From: JBQCHF01 sp051953655
GTDB lineage: Bacteria; Actinomycetota; Actinomycetes; Motilibacterales; Motilibacteraceae
Direction: 5' to 3'
Assembly: GCA_051953655.1 (NCBI GenBank)
Contig: JBQCIO010000007.1
Coordinates: 1 to 9,356 of the forward strand
DNA: 9,356 bases
The notes under the pieces are model-generated. The model was given only the letters and a program-made list of their open reading frames with translations, was not told the DNA's origin and did no database searches. The stretch's first letter is position 1; every line of letters starts with the position of its first letter. Below are positions 5,864 to 9,356 of the stretch, piece by piece. Made by a program: the position numbers and the translations under genes.

Positions 5864-7348
5864 TCAGACGCGGGCGCCCACGTGCAGCGCGAGCGCGTGC
5901 ATCGGCGCCACGGTGGCGGTGAACGACCCGTCCTTGCCGACGACGTACGACGGGCCGGTGCAGGCGCCGTCCTTCAGCGCGCCGCGCTGGACGTCGCAGT
6001 AGGTGCCGGCGGGCAGCGACGTCGAGAACGTCTGGGTGAGGGTGGTGTCCTCGCGGTTGATGACGACGAAACCCTTGTCCCGGCGTCCGAACGCGATCGC
6101 GTTGGCTCCGTTCGACCACCACTTCGTCACCGGCGTGCCGGTGGTGACGTTGCGGAACAGCACCATCGAGGCGATCTCGGGGAGGCGGTGCTCGCAGACC
6201 CAGCCGTCGCCGCAGCTGACCGGCGACGTGGTGCCGTCGCCGGGGCCGGGCGGGCCGTCGTCGGGCGAGGCGAAGTCGTAGCTGCTCATGACCCGCGGGG
6301 TGCCGTAGGGCCAGGCGAGCATGAACGCGTTGGCCAGCCGGTAGAGCTGGTCGTCGCGGAAGGTCAGCACCGAGTCGGCCTGGGAGCGCTGGGTGTCGTG
6401 GTTGTCGGTGAACACCACCGCCTTGTCCCCCGGCAGCAGCCCCGACTGCCCGAAGTCGGACAGGTGGTCCAGCAGGCCGTCCTTGAACGCCGCGGACAGC
6501 CCGGTGCCGTAGCGGAACTCCAGCACGTCGCCGCTGGGGAGGTACTCCTCGGGCGTGATCGGCTCACCGGAGCCGTAGACGACCTCCTGGTAGACGAACG
6601 CCGGGCGGGACAGCCCCTTCACGATGGCGTCGACGTCGGACTCGGCCATGTGCTTGGCCGCGTCGATCCGGAACCCGTCGACGCCGAGCGAGAGCAGGTC
6701 GTCCAGGTAGCCGTCGATCTTCGCGCGCACCGACGGCGAACCCGTGTCCAGGTCCGCGAGGTTCACCAGCTCGCAGGTCTGCACCTCGGTGCGGTCGAAG
6801 TAGTCGGCGATGTCGTCGTCGCCGTTCTGCCCGCAGTGGTGGAAGTCCGACGGCGTGTAGAGACCGGGGTAGCTGTAGTGCTCGAACGTGGTGCCCCCGC
6901 TGCCGACCCCGCCCGCGTCCTGCCCGGTCATGTGGTTGACGACGGCGTCGGCGTAGACCTTCACCCCGGCCGCGTGGCACGTCGTCACCATCGCCGCGAG
7001 GTCGTCGCGCGACCCCAGCCGGCCCGCGATCCGGTAGCTCACCGGCTGGTACTGCTGCCACCACGGGTAGCCGGCGTCCGGCAGCACGACGTGCTCCTGC
7101 GGCGGGGAGATCTGCACCGCGCCGTAGCCGTCGGGCCCCAGGACGTCGGTGCACTCCTTGGCGACGTCGGCGAACCGCCACTCGAACAGCTCGACGACCA
7201 CGCTGCGCGGAGCGGAGCGTGCCGATTGCGCCGCCTTCGCCGCCGCGGTGCTCCCGCTGCCGCCCGACGAGCAGGCCGTCAGGGTGAGGACGGGCAGCGC
7301 GAGGGCGAGCAGCGCGAGGGCAGCCGACGGGCGGCGGAGGCGGCGCAC
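5864..7348 (-). CDS. Lipoprotein alpha-amylase, GH13 (Streptomyces/animal type)
   Basis: This enzyme hydrolyses internal alpha-1,4 bonds of starch and maltodextrins outside the membrane. From the chosen GTG (7348-7346) it has 494 residues. The twin-arginine-free lipoprotein signal starts MRRLRRP, followed by a leucine/alanine core and the lipobox LTAC with Cys26. GH13 motifs are complete: DAVVNH (134-139), GFRIDAAKH (nucleophile Asp229), the acid/base Glu255 in YQEVVYG, and FTDNHD (Asp318). The segment LGPDGYGAVQISPPQEH is typical of Streptomyces and animal-type alpha-amylases. The protein ends with the C-terminal beta domain and has no starch-binding CBM20. A TTG at 7399 would add 17 residues, but that start lies inside the operator and spoils the short n-region. 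No ribosome site precedes either start, so a near-leaderless transcript is likely. Membrane anchoring by lipid, rather than free secretion, is inferred from the lipobox. Confidence 0.93.
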   Translation of the reverse strand: MRRLRRPSAALALLALALPVLTLTACSSGGSGSTAAAKAAQSARSAPRSVVVELFEWRFADVAKECTDVLGPDGYGAVQISPPQEHVVLPDAGYPWWQQYQPVSYRIAGRLGSRDDLAAMVTTCHAAGVKVYADAVVNHMTGQDAGGVGSGGTTFEHYSYPGLYTPSDFHHCGQNGDDDIADYFDRTEVQTCELVNLADLDTGSPSVRAKIDGYLDDLLSLGVDGFRIDAAKHMAESDVDAIVKGLSRPAFVYQEVVYGSGEPITPEEYLPSGDVLEFRYGTGLSAAFKDGLLDHLSDFGQSGLLPGDKAVVFTDNHDTQRSQADSVLTFRDDQLYRLANAFMLAWPYGTPRVMSSYDFASPDDGPPGPGDGTTSPVSCGDGWVCEHRLPEIASMVLFRNVTTGTPVTKWWSNGANAIAFGRRDKGFVVINREDTTLTQTFSTSLPAGTYCDVQRGALKDGACTGPSYVVGKDGSFTATVAPMHALALHVGARV

Positions 7349-7358
7349 GGGGCGCGAC

Positions 7359-7386
7359 GCTATCGCCGCGCCGACGCTCTCTGCAA
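7359..7386 (-). promoter_or_regulatory. Candidate amylase promoter
   Basis: On the - strand, TTGCAG (7386-7381) and GATAGC (7364-7359) are separated by 16 bases, a plausible though weak -35/-10 pair. The -10 box ends ten bases before the GTG start, so transcription would begin only a few bases before the start codon. That agrees with the absence of a ribosome binding site. The -35 hexamer overlaps the operator palindrome, as expected for repression by steric block. Confidence 0.45.
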
Positions 7387-7417
7387 GGACTTGCAGCAAC
7401 TTGCTGCACCCTTGCGG
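7381..7417. promoter_or_regulatory. Maltose-type (LacI-family) operator: two overlapping palindromes
   Basis: CTGCAAG-GA-CTTGCAG (7381-7396) is a perfect 16-base palindrome. It overlaps a second perfect one, TGCAGCAA-C-TTGCTGCA (7392-7408). Read on the + strand, CTTGCNG units start at 7390, 7400 and 7411, about one helical turn apart. Streptomyces amylase and maltose-operon promoters are known to carry repeated CTTGCAG-like sites bound by the LacI-family regulator MalR (Reg1). The site fills the 72-base gap between the end of add and the amylase start. The regulator gene itself is not in this window. Confidence 0.7.
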
Positions 7418-7420
7418 AGG

Positions 7421-8578
7421 CTATGCGGCGCGCAGCGCCGCGTACCCCGGCTTGATCACCTCGTTGATGAGCTGCAGCCGGTCGTCGAAGCCGATGAAGG
7501 CGCTCTTCATCGCGTTGACGGTGAACCACTGCAGGTCGTCCAGGCCGTAGCCGAAGGCGTCGCGCAGCAGGCACATCTCGCGGGTCATCGAGGTCCCGCT
7601 CATCAGCCGGTTGTCGGTGTTCACGGTGACCCGGAAGTGCAGCCGGCGCAGCAGCCCGATGGGGTGCTCGGCGATCGACGGCGCGGCGCCGGTCTGCACG
7701 TTGGACGACGGGCACATCTCCAGCGGGATCCGCTTGTCCCGGACGTACTGCGCCAGCCGGCCCAGCCGCACGGACATGCCCGCGGCGGGGTCGCCGGCCA
7801 CCGTGACGTCGTCGATGATCCGCACGCCGTGGCCCAGCCGGTCCGCGCCGCACCACTGGATCGCCTCCCAGATGGAGGGCAGCCCGAACGCCTCGCCGGC
7901 GTGGATGGTGAAGTGCGCGTTCTCCCGGCGCAGGTACTCGAACGCGTCCAGGTGCCGGGTGGGCGGGAAGCCGGCCTCGGCCCCGGCGATGTCGAAGCCG
8001 ACGACGCCGGTGTCGCGGTGGCGCACCGCCAGCTCGGCGATCTCCAGGCTGCGGGCGGCGTGGCGCATGGCGGTGAGCAGCGTGCCGACCCGGATCGGGT
8101 GCCCGGCCGCGGCGGCTGCCGCCTCCCCCTCGCGGAAGCCGGCGTCGACGGCCGCCACCACCTGCTCCAGGTCCAGCCCGCGCTCGGTGTGCTGCTCCGG
8201 CGCGTAGCGGACCTCCGCGTAGACGACGCCGTCGGCGGCCAGGTCCTGCGCGCACTCGCGGGCCACCCGGCGCAGCGCGTCCTCGGTCTGCATCACCCCG
8301 ACGGTGTGGGCGAAGGTCTCCAGGTAGCGCTCCAGGCTGCCGGAGTCGGCGGCCTCGACGAACCAGCGCCCCAGCTCCTCGACGTCGGTGGTGGGCAGCC
8401 GGTCGTAGCCGGTCTCCCGCGCCAGCTCCACGACCGTGGCCGGGCGCAGGCCGCCGTCGAGGTGGTCGTGCAGGAGCACCTTGGGGGCGCGCAGCACCTG
8501 GTCGTCCGTGGGCAGGTCGCCGGTCTGCACAGTGTCGGCGGGCAGGTCGCCGGGGACCGTCGTCGTCGGGGTCGTCAC
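7421..8578 (-). CDS. add: Adenosine deaminase
   Basis: This cytoplasmic zinc enzyme deaminates adenosine and deoxyadenosine to inosine and deoxyinosine in purine salvage. The 385-residue protein has the full metal and catalytic set: HDHLDGGLRP (zinc ligands His37 and His39), GFDIAGAE (194-201), HAGEA (His226 and catalytic Glu229), LGHG (His250) and NTDN (zinc ligand Asp322). The HDHLDGGLRP form is characteristic of actinobacterial enzymes. The start is GTG at 8578-8576. No ribosome site precedes it, but a TAGCGT -10-like box ends eight bases upstream, consistent with a leaderless mRNA. An alternative GTG at 8530 would remove 16 residues. The N-terminal tail is low in complexity and contains GDLP twice, encoded by a 14-base direct repeat. 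The amylase gene follows on the same strand but has its own promoter. Confidence 0.95.
   Translation of the reverse strand: MTTPTTTVPGDLPADTVQTGDLPTDDQVLRAPKVLLHDHLDGGLRPATVVELARETGYDRLPTTDVEELGRWFVEAADSGSLERYLETFAHTVGVMQTEDALRRVARECAQDLAADGVVYAEVRYAPEQHTERGLDLEQVVAAVDAGFREGEAAAAAAGHPIRVGTLLTAMRHAARSLEIAELAVRHRDTGVVGFDIAGAEAGFPPTRHLDAFEYLRRENAHFTIHAGEAFGLPSIWEAIQWCGADRLGHGVRIIDDVTVAGDPAAGMSVRLGRLAQYVRDKRIPLEMCPSSNVQTGAAPSIAEHPIGLLRRLHFRVTVNTDNRLMSGTSMTREMCLLRDAFGYGLDDLQWFTVNAMKSAFIGFDDRLQLINEVIKPGYAALRAA
8510..8553. repeat. 14-bp direct repeat in the N-terminal codons of add
   Basis: GGGCAGGTCGCCGG occurs at 8510-8523 and again at 8540-8553, exactly 30 bases (ten codons) apart. In the coding strand each copy encodes GDLP, giving a small in-frame duplication within the non-conserved tail upstream of the zinc-binding HDH motif. 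Confidence 0.7.
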
Positions 8579-8785
8579 GCCGGCTCACGCTAGCCGCTCC
8601 GGCCGCGGACGTGAGGCACGCCGTCACTCCTCGCGCCGGCCGCGTGACTTCGGTCCCTGGCCCAGGTCTCAGGCCGCGCCTAGCGTCGGGACCACCCCCT
8701 GCGGGTACTCCGACAGCCCCTGCCCCGAGCACCCCCGCTCGCCGCGCTCACCTGGGGCGGGACCGCACGACCGGGAGGTGCGCCC
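8579..8785. promoter_or_regulatory. Divergent promoter region between add and the USP-like gene
   Basis: These 207 bases separate the starts of add (-) and the USP-like gene (+). For add, TAGCGT on the - strand (8592-8587) is a good TANNNT -10 box placed eight bases from the GTG, pointing to a leaderless transcript. On the + strand TAGCGT recurs at 8681-8686, and GGGTAC, which resembles the -10 box of actinobacterial SigB/SigF-type stress sigma factors, lies at 8703-8708, but neither has a convincing -35 partner. The + gene's ribosome site GGAGGT (8774-8779) is strong. No small gene was recognised. Confidence 0.45.
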
Positions 8786-9356
8786 ATGCTCGAGCAGCAG
8801 GCCCCGACGACCGTCAGCAGCGCGCGACTCGCGCACGACCGGCCGGTGGTCGCCCTCTACGACGGCTCCTCGGCCGCCGAGGCCGCGCTCACCCGGGCGC
8901 AGGCCTACGGCGCCGGCACCGTGCTGGTCGGGCCGCGCGGCGTGAGGGACCGGCTGGGACGGCGGGTGCGCGCGCAGGAGTGGGTGGAGGTGGCGACGCC
9001 GTCCCTCGACGACGCCCTGGCCGCGGCCGACCGCTTCGACGCCCCGTGGGTGAGCCTGCCCTCCACGCTGATGCCGCCCGAGGACCTGCTGGCGCGCGGG
9101 CTCCTGGGCGTCGCACCGATGCTCTCCGCGGCCCGACCGGGGCTGGTGCTGCACGTGGTGCGGGCCCCGTCCCGCAACGACCCGCCGCTGGCCTACCGCC
9201 GGGTGGTCGCCGTGAACGACCTGGACGGCGCGCACGGCGTGGCCGCCTACGCCGCGGCCGCCGTCGCCGCCCGCGCGCACGCCGAGCTCGACGTGCTGCT
9301 GCTCGGCACCGACGCACCGGTGGGCTGCGCGCGGGAGCTGGCCACCGCGATGGCCC
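8786..9356 (+). CDS. Universal-stress-protein-like protein, 5' part only
   Basis: An open frame starts at ATG 8786 and runs off the right edge with no stop, so about 190 N-terminal residues are visible. The start is secure: GGAGGT at 8774-8779 lies six bases upstream. I do not firmly recognise the family. Residues 138-174 (YRRVVAVNDLDG, then an alanine-rich helix, then AELDVLLLG) follow the strand-helix-strand pattern that begins a universal stress protein domain. An earlier stretch (PVVALYDGSSAAEAAL, 20-35, then TVLVGP) looks like a weaker version of the same, so two USP-like halves are possible. No nucleotide-binding GxxG(S/T) motif can be judged because the C-terminus is cut off. There is no signal peptide or obvious membrane segment in the visible part. 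It is transcribed divergently from add. USP-like function is an inference from pattern only. Confidence 0.75.
   Translation, partial: MLEQQAPTTVSSARLAHDRPVVALYDGSSAAEAALTRAQAYGAGTVLVGPRGVRDRLGRRVRAQEWVEVATPSLDDALAAADRFDAPWVSLPSTLMPPEDLLARGLLGVAPMLSAARPGLVLHVVRAPSRNDPPLAYRRVVAVNDLDGAHGVAAYAAAAVAARAHAELDVLLLGTDAPVGCARELATAMA

Noticed and set aside
5789..8593. A 934-residue + strand open frame across the amylase and add genes
   Set aside because: It is antisense to two genes with complete catalytic motifs and has the His/Arg/Gly/Val-rich make-up of a shadow frame in high-GC DNA.
8703..8708. GGGTAC as a SigB/SigF-type -10 box for the USP-like gene
   Set aside because: No GTTT-like -35 element lies about 15 bases upstream, and a 6-base match alone is too weak to call a promoter.
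1..9356. tRNA, rRNA, CRISPR, insertion sequence, prophage or defence-system genes
   Set aside because: No cloverleaf, no regularly spaced repeats, no transposase or integrase motifs and no nuclease/effector genes could be read on either strand; every long supported gene is metabolic, transport or stress-like.

Overview
The window looks like chromosome from a very GC-rich actinobacterium. GC is high at third codon positions, GTG starts are used, two genes may be leaderless, and the gene families (Streptomyces-type alpha-amylase, actinobacterial adenosine deaminase with an HDHLDGGLRP motif) fit. Geodermatophilaceae is a plausible family, but that is a guess from general style and not a demonstrated assignment. 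No mobile element, CRISPR array, tRNA or rRNA was seen.

Layout: the 3' part of deoC (+, to 463) converges on a small SRPBCC-domain protein (-, 571-1017). Next come a BBE-type FAD-linked oxidoreductase (-, 1256-2644) and a two-gene ABC exporter operon (-, permease 2906-3946 and ATPase 3943-4914, overlapping as ATGA). A divergent promoter region separates the exporter from a uridine-kinase-like P-loop protein (+, 5075-5725). That gene converges on a lipoprotein alpha-amylase (-, 5864-7348), which lies downstream of adenosine deaminase (-, 7421-8578). A second divergent region leads to an unfinished + strand gene with universal-stress-protein-like features (8786 to the window end).

How the genes relate: deoC, the uridine-kinase-like gene and add all point to nucleoside and deoxynucleoside salvage, but they are interleaved with unrelated genes and do not form one operon. 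The amylase appears to have its own promoter in the 72-base gap after add. That gap holds two overlapping perfect palindromes built from CTTGC(A)G units, as expected of a maltose/maltodextrin-type LacI-family operator. The exporter is a simple two-gene ATPase-permease unit of unknown substrate.

The most unusual structure is a family of hairpins (GGAACGATCACG arms, then GCTTNCCG arms) found at both convergent gene junctions in the window and nowhere else in it. The two copies share architecture, and a compensatory base-pair change supports selection for the fold. They probably act as bidirectional terminators or as a dispersed palindromic repeat. I did not find convincing evidence of a new multi-gene system; most genes here are ordinary metabolic or transport genes.
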